From the NCBI GenBank assembly GCA_013115125.1, contig JABANN010000030.1, positions 54,593 through 118,592 on the forward strand: a stretch of 64,000 bases of DNA, given 5' to 3'. The DNA comes from Perkinsus olseni (taxonomy: Eukaryota; Perkinsozoa; Perkinsida). Under the pieces are notes generated by a model. The model had not been told where the DNA came from, made no database searches, and saw only the letters and a list, made by a program, of their open reading frames with translations. The position numbers and the translations under genes are program-made. Positions 1 to 12,271 of the stretch are shown piece after piece. Positions within the stretch are counted from its first letter, which is position 1. The number at the start of each line of letters is the position of its first letter.

Positions 1-1332
1 GGAGGACGGCTATGGTGGCTCCAAGGAGAGTGCTAGGAGTACTTTATTATTTGATTATCAGGTGTTAGGGATAGTTGGGCATTAGCGAGCTTTAATGCTT
101 GCTTGTTGTTGCCCCCATCCAAGGCCTCATAAATAGCCTTCAATTTCCTCGTAACCGAGGGGGTGTCGTGATTCCCTTTGGCCATTCAGTAATGATAAGG
201 AACTGAATACAGAGGACGTAGACTCGGGAACGAAGACCAGCGGAGAGTGTTGTGAGAAGATCCAACATGGGCCAGGACAAGCCATTAAGCGACGAGCACC
301 TGACTAGACTTTCTAAACCCGCAACCATCAAACACGCGAAGGTTCGAGCCCACCCGTGCCACTTTTTAGCACCCACATGCCGTGCGTGGCGTGTATCTTG
401 AGCATTCCTCGCAGTGACGGGATAAAGTGGAGTTCCCTTCCCCGTAGACCGTCGTGTCCAGGGCAACCGTGTGTTGTGACGCAGATCATCATCAATGCCC
501 CATCTGCCTTTACTATGACCGACGACAAAAGGCAGGCATCCAATAGCGGAACAACGACATCAAGAGGGGAGCTCTCCGACGCCAGCCTTCCCCTATTACA
601 GGACTTACCGCAGGATGGAGGAATGCAGCAGGAAGGAGTCTACAACCGAGGTACTGCCGTCCTTTTAGCGTACTAGGGGACTCAAGGCTCTCCCGTTAGG
701 GTCAGTGAACAGCACGGCTCGTCGACCGGGCCTAGGCGCTGTGCCGCAGTACAGCCCGTCCTATCGGGTACCCAATGGTGGATCACCTCGGAAGAATATT
801 ATGGTAATGCATGGGATTCGTTACTGTATGACGTTAGACGGATCTCTATCGTATAGGAAGCAGTAACTTTTATTAGTCACCAGGACTTTGCTGTCGAATG
901 GCGTAGGTTGGCGAATCCTAGGTCGAACCGCGAGAGCCACTTGAGATACAACATAAGACTGTTGATATTTCGTGACGAGTTTGCCGCCAAAACCTGTCTG
1001 TGTGTATCCGAAAGGTGTGCTTGGCTTCGCTCATAACGGAGGCCAGGTATCCCAGCGTGAGGAGCTGTCTCGTCCTTCACGGAGGAGCTACTCTGGCGAC
1101 CCCGAAGCGGAGCGGAGTAGTTACCCCTACTCCCCTGTCAAGCCCACTGCGACTGCCCAATCATGGTTCACCGTATCGGGCCCTATGGGTCCCCAGTCAA
1201 CTCCAATCGACCATGATCAACGATCAACAGATAGCAGGTCACAGGGGCCTGCGTGTGGTCCGACCAATTTCTAATATTCTTCCTTTTAGAGTCAATGGCG
1301 GGAGGTCCTCTTGGCAACGTCAGAATCTGAAG
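1..1332. other. No gene recognised; upstream of first Kir gene
   Basis: I could not assign any gene here. Short open frames exist on both strands, but none resembles a known family and none has a convincing start with splice sites. A TTCGA-type B-box-like stretch near 343-353 is followed by TTTTT but has no A box and a badly paired T stem, so I do not call it a tRNA. Unrecognised 5' exons of the Kir gene at 1333 may lie in this stretch. Confidence 0.4.
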
Positions 1333-4300
1333 ATGTTCATACAGGGTGGACGACGAAGTCTCATCTCTCATAAGGGAGAGCTCAACGTCCACCGACTTAT
1401 ACCCAATCGGACCAAGGCAACCAATTTCCTTTCCCCGTCAATCTTGTGGACTTTCCTTCGCGTCAGGTGTATCTCAACTGGCTGTATGACACCTTCCCAT
1501 CTATCATCAGGCTCCACTACGGCACTCTCTTCTTTGCAGTCTTTGTCGTGTAATTATCACCGCCCATTCGCTCCGGGCACTCCTGTCCCCCATCAGATAC
1601 GTTGTGGCGATCTTCATATACGCGTCATGCCTGCAAGTGATAGATCCCCACTACGTCTGTGCCTCAAGCGTCCACTGCTTTTCTGATTATTACTTTTTTG
1701 TGGTACTTGAAAGGGAGCCTGCTGGCCATTTCCGCCTGACCCCCGTCCCTACTCAGGTCCAGACGATATTCACTATTGGCTATGGTGGTAAGGAGCCCCT
1801 TTGTTTCGGTACTAATGTTGGCGTTACTATTATATCCATTCTGGGCATGATCATGCACACCGCCCTCACCGGGATTGTCTTCGCCAAATTCACTCTTGAC
1901 AGTAGGGGAGGCCTCAGCGCGGCCTTTTCTAGATGATCTAGCTGTCCATTTTTAGATTCCCGGAATGTAGCTTGTGCCTTCTCGACTCGGGTACTGGCGA
2001 TACCACCACCATCAAGCGGGACCTCATCAAAGTAATACGGGCGCATAGCTTCTCACAGAAAGTTCGGCTGTTAAAATATATGCCTTGCTGCGATGGTGAC
2101 AATAGATTCTGTTGTAGCATCTTCAGCCCGTGCGTTAAGCAAGGGCGCTATGAAGATACCTCTCAACGCGTAGGGCCGAAGTCCGCAGGGCCCGCGAGTC
2201 GCGCTCCGATGTTTTCGAGCAATTCCTTTCAGTGATGATGGTAACACTGGTATGGCATCAGATGATCATCTCAGGCTATGCTTCCGCTTTGTCAATGTAA
2301 TAGCCCCTTTTTGTCATCTCTCCACTTAACGCCCTATGCCGCATATCCATAGGTATTCCACCGTCATTTCTTTCACGTTAATATGCGTCTTTTCCTAGTA
2401 GAGCACGTCTCGGCCGGGGACGGATGGAGCTGTCCTACAGTACAGGTATTTACATACCGCTCCAAGCCCAACTCATCTTACTTTTCTTCAGGAGGTGCAT
2501 TACTTCGATACCTCCATTCCGTTGGAGTTCATGAGTTTACCAGTGGAAGTCTGCGCGTATATACCGCTCGACAGGCTATTGATGATGGATACTGAGGAAG
2601 AGGAGGGGAATGGCAACTTCCTCCAGGAGGCCTCTATGGCGGACCTTACCTGCGCCAGTGCTGACAGTAGTAACTGCGGTGGTCGCCGGGAGCTTTAGTT
2701 CGTCATGAGGGAGCAGCGGAAATAGACTCTGGTTGCTCTTCAAGAGACACTTCCTTAATTTCATTAGCGATCCCAGGATTGAATTTACCATGTGAAAGAT
2801 GGTACCGGGAGCGCTCTTGAAATATGGGAGAGCTCAGTGTCACACGCACACCCTCTGGTGATGGACTTGCATTCGAGTGGGGTTCATTTCAGGCGGACTG
2901 TCTAACCCTTCATGTCCATCGGCAACGCGACGACGACTCAATCAGGCTGACATCAACCGAGCTTTTAATATGAACACTATCACAATGGGAAGGCAGAATT
3001 GGATACGACATTTCAGTGACCAGTACGAAAGATCTCACCGCGTCGGCCTCTCCCGTTACCACTGGTGTTCGGCAGGTACAAGCATGCGGATGCTGATGTG
3101 AACACTCGGACGCTGCCGCCCTTGCCGCGGGGGAACTCAGTGGAGATGCCTCGGCCTCGGGCGACGACTCATTCAGCATACGGCATCTCGAGTGGAGGGC
3201 ACTCCTCGTAGTGATGGGTTGTGGGTTGAAGACTCGGGTGGTCTCTTACGAACCTACGAACTTTTCGTGGATTATCCTTGGAATGTAGAAATACTCCAGT
3301 ATCAGTATTTGGCGACGGGGCCTAGTCTCTCGAACAGATCCAATAGTAGAACATGCGACCTCTTTCATCATGGTTGGGTGGCCCCGTCAATGGCCTGTGG
3401 TTTTCGTGATCGCTCGTTACCATCGGCGCACTAGAGTGATCTCTGTCGCTTGTCGAAGGAGAGCTACGGCATCGCTTCAAATCTTTCCGAACCGTCAAGT
3501 TGTGTTATGTTTCAGACGGCTGCGGCGCATGAAGACCATAACCAGCAGTAACGAGAGGGCTAGTAGTTTCGAGCTGGTCTGCACTATTGAGTTCATGGAT
3601 GCCACCACGGGTAGGGAGCCTCGTGTAAGTAGTGCTCGAGTCCCTACTGGCTCAGGGAACGAGATTAACGCGAGGAAGTCCTGGCCGTTGTCTGACGTCA
3701 CGTGGCTGCCAGCGGGAACGGAGAGCTCACTGTGCTGGGACAAGATTGTGCAGAGAGTCGGTGATAACGGCTCCTATGATGTTGATGTAATGTGGGCCCT
3801 CTGGTTGTCGTCTCTCGCTGGTTGTTGGTATCATTAACGGTCAGGTGACCAACCTTGATGCCATGACGGACGAGGGGTATGACCTTGCCGAGATGAACTG
3901 TGCTGCTGGCGATGGTGATGAGGATGGGAATGCCCCAAGAGTACTACACGCTTTCGGTACAGCTGCGAAAGTCAGTTTCCATGGTAGATGTACTGGTCTG
4001 AAGGAGGCGACCCGAGAGTTCATATGGCTGCTGGTGGCGGGGACAGCTCCCCTAGCCGGTAGTAGTGCGGGGGGAGTTGTGGGTTATCCGACACCCAAGG
4101 GGAGTCATCGTGTAGTAGTGTACCGCATTTTGTAGAAAGAGTGCCTTCTGATCAGCATTGGAAGTTTAACGTCGTGCGGCCGTGCCTGGCAACAGTCCTT
4201 TCTCTTGCAGGAGTCCTCGCACATCATCGAGAGGTCGCACATTCTCTGATTGGGGTATTGAATTCAAAGGCAGTGCATTGCCGATGGAGACGAGCGAGTA

Positions 4301-4670
4301 GTATGGGTCCTTCCTAGCACGTGCTGCTTAGCATTCTATTGCCAACCTGAAAGGCTGACTCTCCTTTGAGTGTTGAAACTCAACTATGCCTGCAGTGTTA
4401 CTTCCGAGCTGAAGGCGATGATGGATCCGCGACATAACGTTGTTGTTGTTTCCCTTGCTCAGGTTAGCCCAAAGTACGGAGTCACCAACGGCCGGGCCTG
4501 ACAAGGAGAGGGCCTCAGTTGACCTCGAGGATCCCCCGCTGAACAGCGGTAATGCTAATACTGCCAAGACTACTCCGGGTTCGACGCATTTGTCCCCTCG
4601 TACGCCTCGCCCCCGGAACCCGTTCCTGCGGCCCCGAGCTTTCAGCACTGAATTGGTGGACAGCCTGTAG
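1333..4670 (+). CDS. Inward-rectifier (Kir-type) potassium channel, copy 1, multi-exon
   Basis: Predicted K+ channel of the Kir family: two membrane segments, a pore loop and a large cytoplasmic C-terminal domain. The N-terminal cytoplasmic motif GGRRSLISHKGELNVHRL lies near 1345-1400. After an intron (1417-1466) comes YLNWLYDTFPSIIRL and TM1. The selectivity filter TIGYG (about 1774-1788) and TM2 follow a further intron ending at 1755. The Kir cytoplasmic domain is spread over several exons: one at 2353-2445 (FHRHFFHVNMRLFLVEH), one starting at 2492 (FDTSIPLEFMSLPVEV), and later exons with FELVCTIEFMDATTG, KSWPLSDVTWLPAGTE and DNGSYDVDV (about 3570-3790). Many small GT-AG introns interrupt it. 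The true start is uncertain; 1333 is the first ATG before the conserved N-terminal motif. The end is placed at the stop after LVDSL, a tail shared with copy 2. Some middle exons (about 2700-3500) are unresolved, so a defective copy cannot be excluded. Confidence 0.72.
1417..1466 (+). other. Probable GC-AG intron in Kir copy 1
   Basis: Copy 2 has a GT-AG intron of 52 bp (6038-6089) between codons for ...GTK and YLNWFYD. The matching position in copy 1 reads AAG followed by GCAACC, and ends in CAG before GTGTATCTCAAC. Removing 1417-1466 restores the same phase-0 junction as in copy 2. Copy 3 has no intron here. Confidence 0.6.
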
Positions 4671-5947
4671 CTGGGAGCTGAGCTTTTGGGGACTCCCGAG
4701 GTCCTCCTCGGCAGCAGTAACGTAGCGATGATGTATAATATGAATCGGGCTAGGCCATTCTCTTTTTTTATGGACATAAAGTTCACGCTGTATGGAATTT
4801 GTAAAGTGACAAATGTGATAATTATTGCCACATTTATCGAGACGAGGGTGTCCTCCCTTTCCTGTTCGTTATCACCATTCTGAACTCTACTTTCTCTGGC
4901 CACGGCTCCTTGGTACGATTCACTTGGTACATTATGAGGAGACCCTGGTTTAGAAGACGCTCTGGCTTCTGGTTCAATGCAGTGTTGGGTTCGCGGACTG
5001 CGGGTCAGTCAATGCGGTAGTGGGCGTTGTAGAGAGAACCACGCTGGTGTGGCAAATGAGCCTAGGCAGAATCGTCCAACGGCCGTGCTTGTCCTGAGAT
5101 ACCACTTTTAATGAATCATGCACTATCCCAGTCATCCAGCAAAGCGTCTCTGACATCCCGGGGAAGGACGCAGGTCGAGGAGCCTCTATTGTCCTCTACT
5201 AGGCGCGGTGGGGAAGAGCAGCACCATGAGAGAGGCGTCAGTGGTAGTCGTAAGGGGGGCTCGTTGGTCTCAGATCCCGCATGGGACGGTGGCTGTGGAT
5301 GGATCGAGTTCAGGTCCTGCATCCCCTGGGTTAGCAGCATTGGGTAGGGTACCGCAGGGCGCTTCCTATAGACGAAACGACAGCGATATGGTAGATAGTA
5401 GTTGGGAGGGTGTGGGATATGGTAGCGTCCCTTGTGGTAGGAGACCTATGGTCGTTGGAAGGAGCAACAACAGCGCATTGGCCAGCGTGGTGAGTCGGAG
5501 CCCAATCTCGCTCGGATCAGATCAACCCAACACGGTGCATTGGGGCCCGAACGCTGTCAGACTGCCGCCCTTGATGTCCCTCTGTGGGATGAGGATACCA
5601 CCAGCCACAAGAGCAACAGGTAGTAGAAGTACCAACGTGCATAAGCCCCAGTCATCGCTAGAGGGGGAGATAGTGGCTTGAGAGGCTGTATCATTCTCGA
5701 TTGCCGGCAGCAGGCTCTCCTCGTGGATGCGGGAATGGTCGTGACCTGCTCAACTCGCCTCCGCCGACGTTTGGTGTAGACGGACGATGTCCCGACGCGT
5801 TTCGTCTGCACTTTTCCGACTACGGAATCATCTCTCGCGCGCCACGAAATCTGAGACACGCCAGTTATAGCGATTAATAGTATCGTCAATGCGTCCTTCT
5901 GCATCAGTCGTTTTCTCAGTGGCAGCAGGAGCAGCTCCTGGTTCGAT
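4671..5947. other. Spacer between Kir copies 1 and 2, possible 5' exons of copy 2
   Basis: No recognised gene. A + strand open stretch from an ATG at 5226 to 5681 (low-complexity, Gly/Ser/Arg-rich) could be a 5' exon of Kir copy 2, by analogy with the 5' exons proposed for copy 3. I see no homology to support this. Confidence 0.35.
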
Positions 5948-8864
5948 ATGAGGGTCTTCATGCGAGGTGGGCGGAGGAGTATCATATCTCCTCGAGGAGA
6001 AGTCAACGTCCATCGACTCATTCCCGAAGGGACTAAGGTGAATCTTCCCGCTCTGCGTAGCACATGCTTCAACCTACTGCTCTTCGCAGTTGTACTTAAA
6101 TTGGTTCTACGATGCATTCGCTTGCATCATACGACTGCCTTACAAGAAGCTGTTTCTCTATATAACAATAACGTAGGATAACAGTCTCTTGGCCATCTTG
6201 TCCGTGAGCGCCGTACCGCTCCTTTCGCAGATATGTGCTGACTATAGGGCTATACGCCGTGGGACTGCAGATCATCGACCCTCACTATGTCTGTGCTAGT
6301 AGCGTTAACAACTTCCCAGACTACTACTTCTTTGTCGTAGGAGCTGATGCCGATGTTCTATCTATTTCCCTGACCCTCGTCTCTACTCAGGTCCAGACGA
6401 TATTCACTATTGGCTATGGTGGTAAGGAGCCCCTTTGTTTCGGTACTAATGTTGGCGTTACTATTATATCCATTCTGGGTATGATCATGCATACCGCCCT
6501 CACCGGGATTGTCTTCACCAAGTTCACTCTCGACAGTAGGGGAGGCCGCCGTGAGCTGCTGTGGTATCCTCGACTCTCTTTCGTTCTCAGATTCACGTAA
6601 TGTCGCTTGCGCCTTCTCCACGCGGCTTCTCGCGATACCCCCTCCTGGCTACGATCATGAATTCCCCTCAAGCGAGTCCAGCGAGTAATATCGATCGTGT
6701 GAGCCCGATGGCAGTGATCCGCGAGTGTTCTCAGGGAAGGCAAAGACAGAGCGGTGCGGAAAGAGGATGAGGTCGTTGAGGGCGAGGATGAGCAGTTGGA
6801 CAAGCATCTTCGACTATGTTTTCGCTTTGTAGATGTAGCAGCCCAGCTCCTACCAGGCCCGGCTTCCTCACACCGTTCACCCCTGTAGGTGTTTCATCGG
6901 AATTTTTTCCATGTTGACATGCGGCTGTTCCTTGTCGAACATGACACCTCTCTGGACGGTTGGAGCTGCCCCACAGTGCAGGTGAGCAGCCTTACTGCTT
7001 AGCATTCATCAACGCTCTCTCGAGGATCTTGAGAGAACATTCAGCATTACCGATTGAGTCCGCACTGGAATCAGTCGATGTAGCTATATTTACCGGAATT
7101 TTCGCTAAGTATGAGTACAGTAGAACATGAGTAAGAACCTCCGAGACAAGCGGTCCTTGATGCCTGGATACTTCGTATCGCCTCGGAGGGGAGCGAGAAT
7201 CGAGAGACGACGACTGCTGCTGCAGCTGCCGGTGCTCGCTGCGTATCAGTGAACGGAGTGTGGTGATCGAAGCGCTCGGGATGGCATCGGTCTCCCAGCC
7301 AGGAGGTTTACGACAGCGCCGGACGAATTGAGATACAGTGGAGTTGTCGTTTGGTTGGGTAGTTCGCTTCGGTCCTTCAGGAACTGCACTTCTTCGACAC
7401 CTCGATGCCGCTAGAGTTCATGAGCTTGCCCGTGGAAGTCTGTGCCTACATACCCCTCGACAAGCTCGCCGTTATCGCTGATATAGATGATGAGGCTGAC
7501 GCAGACAGCAACAGCAGCAGTTGTGATGACGTGCCAGGAGGTAGGGGGCGCACACCAGCCGGGCTTGGGCTCGTTCGGGCAAGCCTGATCGATGTAGGTG
7601 AATCGAATCCACTGAGCTGCTCCAACGCGCCCTCTCCATCGCTGGCCGAGGATGGTAAGTTGCCTACGGAGCAGCCATACGACAACACCAACACCATCAC
7701 TCTACGAGAACGGAATTGGGTGCGTCATTTCAGTCCGGGGTGAGACTTTACCGGCCAGCGAGTCTTTTGCTGAGTGTTGCACTTCAGATTCAACAATCAC
7801 ATCGAGGCGTTGAACCACAGGACCTTGCCGCCGATTCCGAAGTCAGTCAAGGGGCCCGCTGCAGCTTCTCTAGTCCAGGACAACCCCGGCCGAGCTGTCA
7901 GCCCTGAGAGGTATCGCAGCTCCTCGGATTAGTGGGACCTCCCAGGTCTTATGAACCTCAGGCGTTTACGGCAAATGCAATCAACTACCAGCAAGAGCAG
8001 CAGCAGTTTCGAGCTCGTCTGCACCGTAGAATTCACGGACGCTACCACTGGTAGAGTCTCCATCCCGTCTCGTGGTAGAAGAGGCTTCCCTGCATCTCCC
8101 AGGTAACGAGATAAACGCCCGGAAGTCGTGGCCGTTGTCGGAAGTCACTTGGCTGCCGGCGGGGACGGAGGGCTCACTGTGCTGGGCGCAGATTGTGAAG
8201 AGGATCGGTGACGATGGTTCTTATGATGTTGATGTGAGTGGCCTCTGCCTGGTGCGTCCTTGCATTCCCCTTGTCCCCCAGGTCAGCAACCTCGACGCCC
8301 TCACCGACGACGCCTACGCTCTTGTAGAGGCTAACCGAGTGGAGTCGGCCAATGACTTTACCGTAAGTGCTATGTTCAGATTCACACTAGCTATGGCAGT
8401 CTTCGTTCCCCTCTCCAGGTTTGCGGGGAATCGCCTGACTCTACCGGTTGTGATGACTCGGAGGGACCGACGACAGGCACACGGCACAGGCGAGCAGCGT
8501 ATGCCCAGTAGGTCTCTCTGGCGGTCCGACGCATCTCGGTGTCAGGCAGTGTCGAAGTCACACCCTCTCCGACTGGGGCATCAAGTTCAACAGCAGCAGC
8601 GAGTCCTCAGAGAGCACAGTTGTTCCCTCCGGGGGAACCAAGTAAAGATCGACTGTGCCTCGGACGTTTGCTCATGGTTGGAGGTTCAGGTCCAGTGCTG
8701 GTGATGATCACGACATCGAGAATCCCCGAGACAAGGGCGCCACCCCCCATGACGTGTCCGCATCGAGTCCAAGCCACGAGAAGAAGAAGCGCAGGAGTGT
8801 CTCTCCGCGATGGCGCAGTCGATGGCGGAAACTGAGATCGAGACTAGTGGACAGCTTGGTGTAG
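5948..8864 (+). CDS. Inward-rectifier (Kir-type) potassium channel, copy 2, multi-exon
   Basis: Second tandem Kir gene, with the same exon plan as copy 1. The N-terminal motif GGRRSIISPRGEVNVHRL (about 5966-6020) precedes an intron at 6038-6089 and YLNWFYDAFACIIRL. TM1 and a turret with IDPHYVCASSV match copy 1. The pore exon (about 6391-6534) carries TIGYGGKEPLCFGTN and TM2, then an intron. C-terminal domain pieces include FHVDMRLFLVEHD (about 6908), FDTSMPLEFMSLPVEV (about 7393), FELVCTVEFTDATTG (about 8008), KSWPLSEVTWLPAGTE and DDGSYDVD (about 8120-8235), then VSNLDALTDDAYALVEAN. The stop follows RLVDSLV, like the LVDSL tail of copy 1. The start is the first ATG before the conserved motif; extra 5' exons are possible. 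The pore region is almost identical at the DNA level to copy 1, whereas the rest is clearly diverged. Confidence 0.72.
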
Positions 8865-9371
8865 CTGCCACGGTTCTGTCCACAACAGCAACAACGACAG
8901 CGGCGGCGGCGGCATATTACGGCCATTTGGCCTGCCCCCGATCGTTAATAAACCTCTACTAGCTTGTCATGAACAATCGATATTAGCTATTTGCAGTTTA
9001 CTGAACCCATTTGTTAATTACTTTTTCCTTACATACACAGTCACTGTGGACAGACGGTGCCGATGGTATCTTTCCAGTCCGTCGGTTACCTGTGTTTCCC
9101 TCGTCATTTTCTCCACCCTATTGGGTCTCGACTTTGAATTTCTTCCGCGCAATTCTGGGTTGTTGGTTTGGTCAATCAGTCAGTACGGTCGGGGGAAGGC
9201 ACCCCTGATAGTCCAGCCGTCGCGGAGTTTCCGATTATCGAAAGCTCGCTTCGTGTAATCAACGACGTTGTAACGCTCCGCCGTGCCCAAGGCCAACGCT
9301 GACTGTAGAGGCTTCTGTACCCCAGCGCGATAGTTTTTCTTCCAACAAGGTAACCGCTTAGTGCGGCACAA

Positions 9372-11546
9372 GATGCAGTCCACTCGACCCGACGTCCCAA
9401 GACTACGGCTCACCACACCAGAGCCTCAGCAGGTTTACGACACTTCACTACCGCTGCCGGCAGACGACAATGAATTTGACGACCGAGGCAAAGTTTCAGG
9501 GGCGGACAGACCCGTCCAGCCAACCCGTCTCGAGCCTACAAATGAGCGCTATAGGTAAGCGAGGTAAACCATGGCCGCCAATAATACGCTGTACTGATCC
9601 CTCAGGAGGCGTTCGTCAGCCTCTCGTCGCTCAGCTGGGGGAGCAGGGTCTTCCTCTTCACACAGACTATCGATGATACTCAGCCCTGCTGATCTGGGAG
9701 CATTCGTAGAAGCAGTCAATGAGACACGTAAGGCATCAGCAGTATACGCGATTGCCGCATATTGAGACCGTAGACAGGTTAGCTCATTACGTTACTAACA
9801 TAGCGTTCCCTCATACACTAATTGCGAGCTAGTGGTTCATAACCATATTTTGTGTTCGATAATGATTATCACTATAGTTTGGTCTTTGGCAGGTAGGAGA
9901 AGCACCATCGCGAGGAAGACCTATAATGAGTAAGTGGCCATACAGTAGCTGCTGCTCTTGCTGACTAGCCTCAGCAGTCCGCTTCAGATTGTTTTCCTCG
10001 GCTACGGGCAAGTCCATCGTGTCAAAGCGAGGCGTGTATAACGTCGACTTGCGGCTATCAGCGGCAGCCAGGCTTTGGCTCACTTGGAAGTTCGATCTCT
10101 TCCCGACGCTCATCCGAATGTCGTGGCAGAAGCTTTGGTTTTGTGAGTTCACCTCATCCGTAGGGGTTGCCTTGTTCGACCCTCCCTGCTGGTCATCAGA
10201 TTGCTTCTGCTGCTACATGCTGCTCATTGGTGTCTTCGCGACGGCCCTGTCCCTGAGCGACCCGACCATGGCCTGCGTCGATGAAGCACATGGCTGGTTC
10301 GATGCCTTCTTCTTCACCGTTGAGGTATGTCCTGATGCCTCTCTGCTTCTCACCGCCCTCTCCTCAGACTATGTTCACCATCGGCTACGGTGCCATGCAT
10401 CCCGTGTGCTTCTCCACACACTCTTGGGTTACCGTCATGGCCATCTCCGGGGTCATGTGCCACACTGGCCTAACTGGCGTAGTCTTTGCCAAGTTCACCC
10501 TAGGCAACCGTCATGAACTCTCCTGCGCCTTCTCCACTGTACTCTACGCCATCCCATGCGTCGAGTATCATCATTACCATCATCATAGTCATTATAATCT
10601 TCATAACCATCGACTCCCGGATCCCTTCCTCAGCGAAGATTCTAGCATCAGTGATCGCTCCTTGCGGCACCAGGGAGGACCTCGAAGTGAATCCTCCTAC
10701 AGTGTATCGAGTGCCTCGGTCTCTCTACCGGACGAGGAGAGCACGGTCCAGCTGTGCTTCCGGCTGGTTAACGTTTTCCATCGCCATTTTTTCGGCGTGA
10801 ATATCCGTTGTTTTCTGGTTGAGCATCACCCATGCAAGACTGATGGTTGGGTATGTCCGAGCGTCGAGGAGATCAGCGACATATCGACCTCTATTCCACT
10901 AGAGTTCATGAGTCTCCCTGTTGAGGTCACCGTGACTGTGCCCTACAGGCGGGTCGATAAGAGGATGGGCACTTCACGGCGGGAGAGGAGGAAGGTGAAG
11001 CCCGGGAGGCTGACGAAACGGAAGGAACGACAAGGACCGCATCAAGCGGCACGGCAGCACTTCGACTTGAGGGAATCCGAGCTGCTCACTGAGGACCACC
11101 CCGAGGGAGACTCGACAGAGTTCGAGCTAGTCTGCACGATCGAGTTCACGGATGCTACCACCGGCCGGGTGATCGGTGTTAGGAAAAGCTGGAACTTGCA
11201 CAAGGTGATCTGGATGCCCGAAGGCACTGAGAGGATAAACTGGCGCAACATAGTGCACAGACAAGGGGACAGTGGATGCTACGACGTGGACGTCAATTGT
11301 CTGGATAAAGTTTACTTCCACGAGAAACAGTCCAACAGCGCGGCGCCAGCAGCAGAGGTCGCCGATGACGGGTCGGTCACTCGCGTACGGGTTAATGAAG
11401 ACCGTGCCATGCGGAATGGGAGTCTGCTGGGGCCCATCATGAGGGCCTTCCCGTCGCTGTCGGCCTCGAGGACCAACTCTGGGATATCAGCGGAGGACGC
11501 CACTCGGCCGCTCCTCGAGCGGCTCAACGCGGGGGAGCATGGATAG
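9372..11546 (+). CDS. Inward-rectifier (Kir-type) potassium channel, copy 3
   Basis: Third and most readable Kir copy. Likely first exon 9372-9549 starts at an ATG (MQSTRPDVPRLRL...) and is Pro/Asp-rich; a second exon (about 9606-9730) is Ser/Arg-rich. The conserved core begins near 9989 with ATGKSIVSKRGVYNVDLRL and runs without the intron found in copies 1 and 2 into WKFDLFPTLIRM. An intron at 10143-10199 splits TM1 (YMLLIGVFATALSLS). After FFFTVE a short intron (about 10326-10366) precedes TMFTIGYG and TM2. From about 10367 one open exon runs to the stop at 11546 with the complete Kir cytoplasmic domain: FHRHFFGVNIRCFLVEH, STSIPLEFMSLPVEV, FELVCTIEFTDATTG, KSWNLHKVIWMPEG and DSGCYDVDV. Copy 3 keeps a Glu at the end of the pore helix, where copies 1 and 2 have Val. 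The 5' exons before 9989 are tentative. Confidence 0.78.
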
Positions 11547-11707
11547 CATCGTTCGTCCATGTATCATTCACGCTAGCCACTCCCACTGACATGAGCAATG
11601 AAGCACCTATCGTTCGGATGTTACGGAACAGCGACGGTGTTGTGTTGGTAGGTGGCTCTCCCAGGGTCCCCTCCAGGCAGTTGCAATGCCTTCTCACGGC
11701 TTACTGA

Positions 11708-12265
11708 TGGTCGATCGCTCATCGGGCGATGATTCAAACGAGCAAATCACGACGGGTGACCTCTTGAAGAAGAATACCGTGGCCGCAACTACAAGGAGAC
11801 CGTTCACGATCCTCTCTGCTGGTAACTAGCTCAGCGCGCGGCGAAAAGTATCAGTCAACTATTGATCAGAAAGTCTCGGTGGAGGACAACGGCGCAGCAG
11901 GCGGGTGAGTGGAGGTACGAGAAAAAGTGGCAAGGAAAACGAGGAACCTCGACAGGCGTCGAGGGCCCAAAGGACGCCGATCACGAGAGGGAGGTCAGCC
12001 ACTAGTCAACGCGTGTTCAATTCACAGAGTGATTCAGTCGTGTCCCGAAGGTCGACAACTTCAAGGGCGGAGTGCCTCTCCTGGATGGAGAATTTGAGGG
12101 AACGTGAGCTCAACAAGAGTAGTCTCCCCACCGAGTAGAGCATCAGCTCAGGTCCGAGATACTCCGTTGGGGAGTGCCGGAGGACCTCCTCGACTCTCCC
12201 ACTACGCCCACTGCCGTAGCAGTTTTGGATGATCTTTACTTCCGACACGTCGCCAAGCTTCAATA
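11708..12265 (+). CDS. Hypothetical protein, basic/Ser-rich, two or more exons
   Basis: Not recognised. A plausible first exon starts at the ATG near 11710 (MVDRSSGDDSNEQITTGDLL) and ends at a GTAAC donor near 11822. A second open stretch (about 11905-12136) is rich in Arg, Ser, Thr and Glu, and a third reads SEILRWGVPEDLLDSPTTP down to a stop at about 12265. The join between the last two would need either a 17-nt intron (GTAG...TCAG, about 12135-12151) or a donor I cannot place. The gene converges on the minus-strand gene ending at 12272, leaving almost no spacer. The product could be a nuclear low-complexity protein, but nothing in the sequence proves function. Confidence 0.35.
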
Positions 12266-12271
12266 GATTAT

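Noticed and set aside
330-368. B-box-like GGTTCGAGCCC followed by TTTTT
   Set aside because: No A box, no acceptor pairing, weak T stem.
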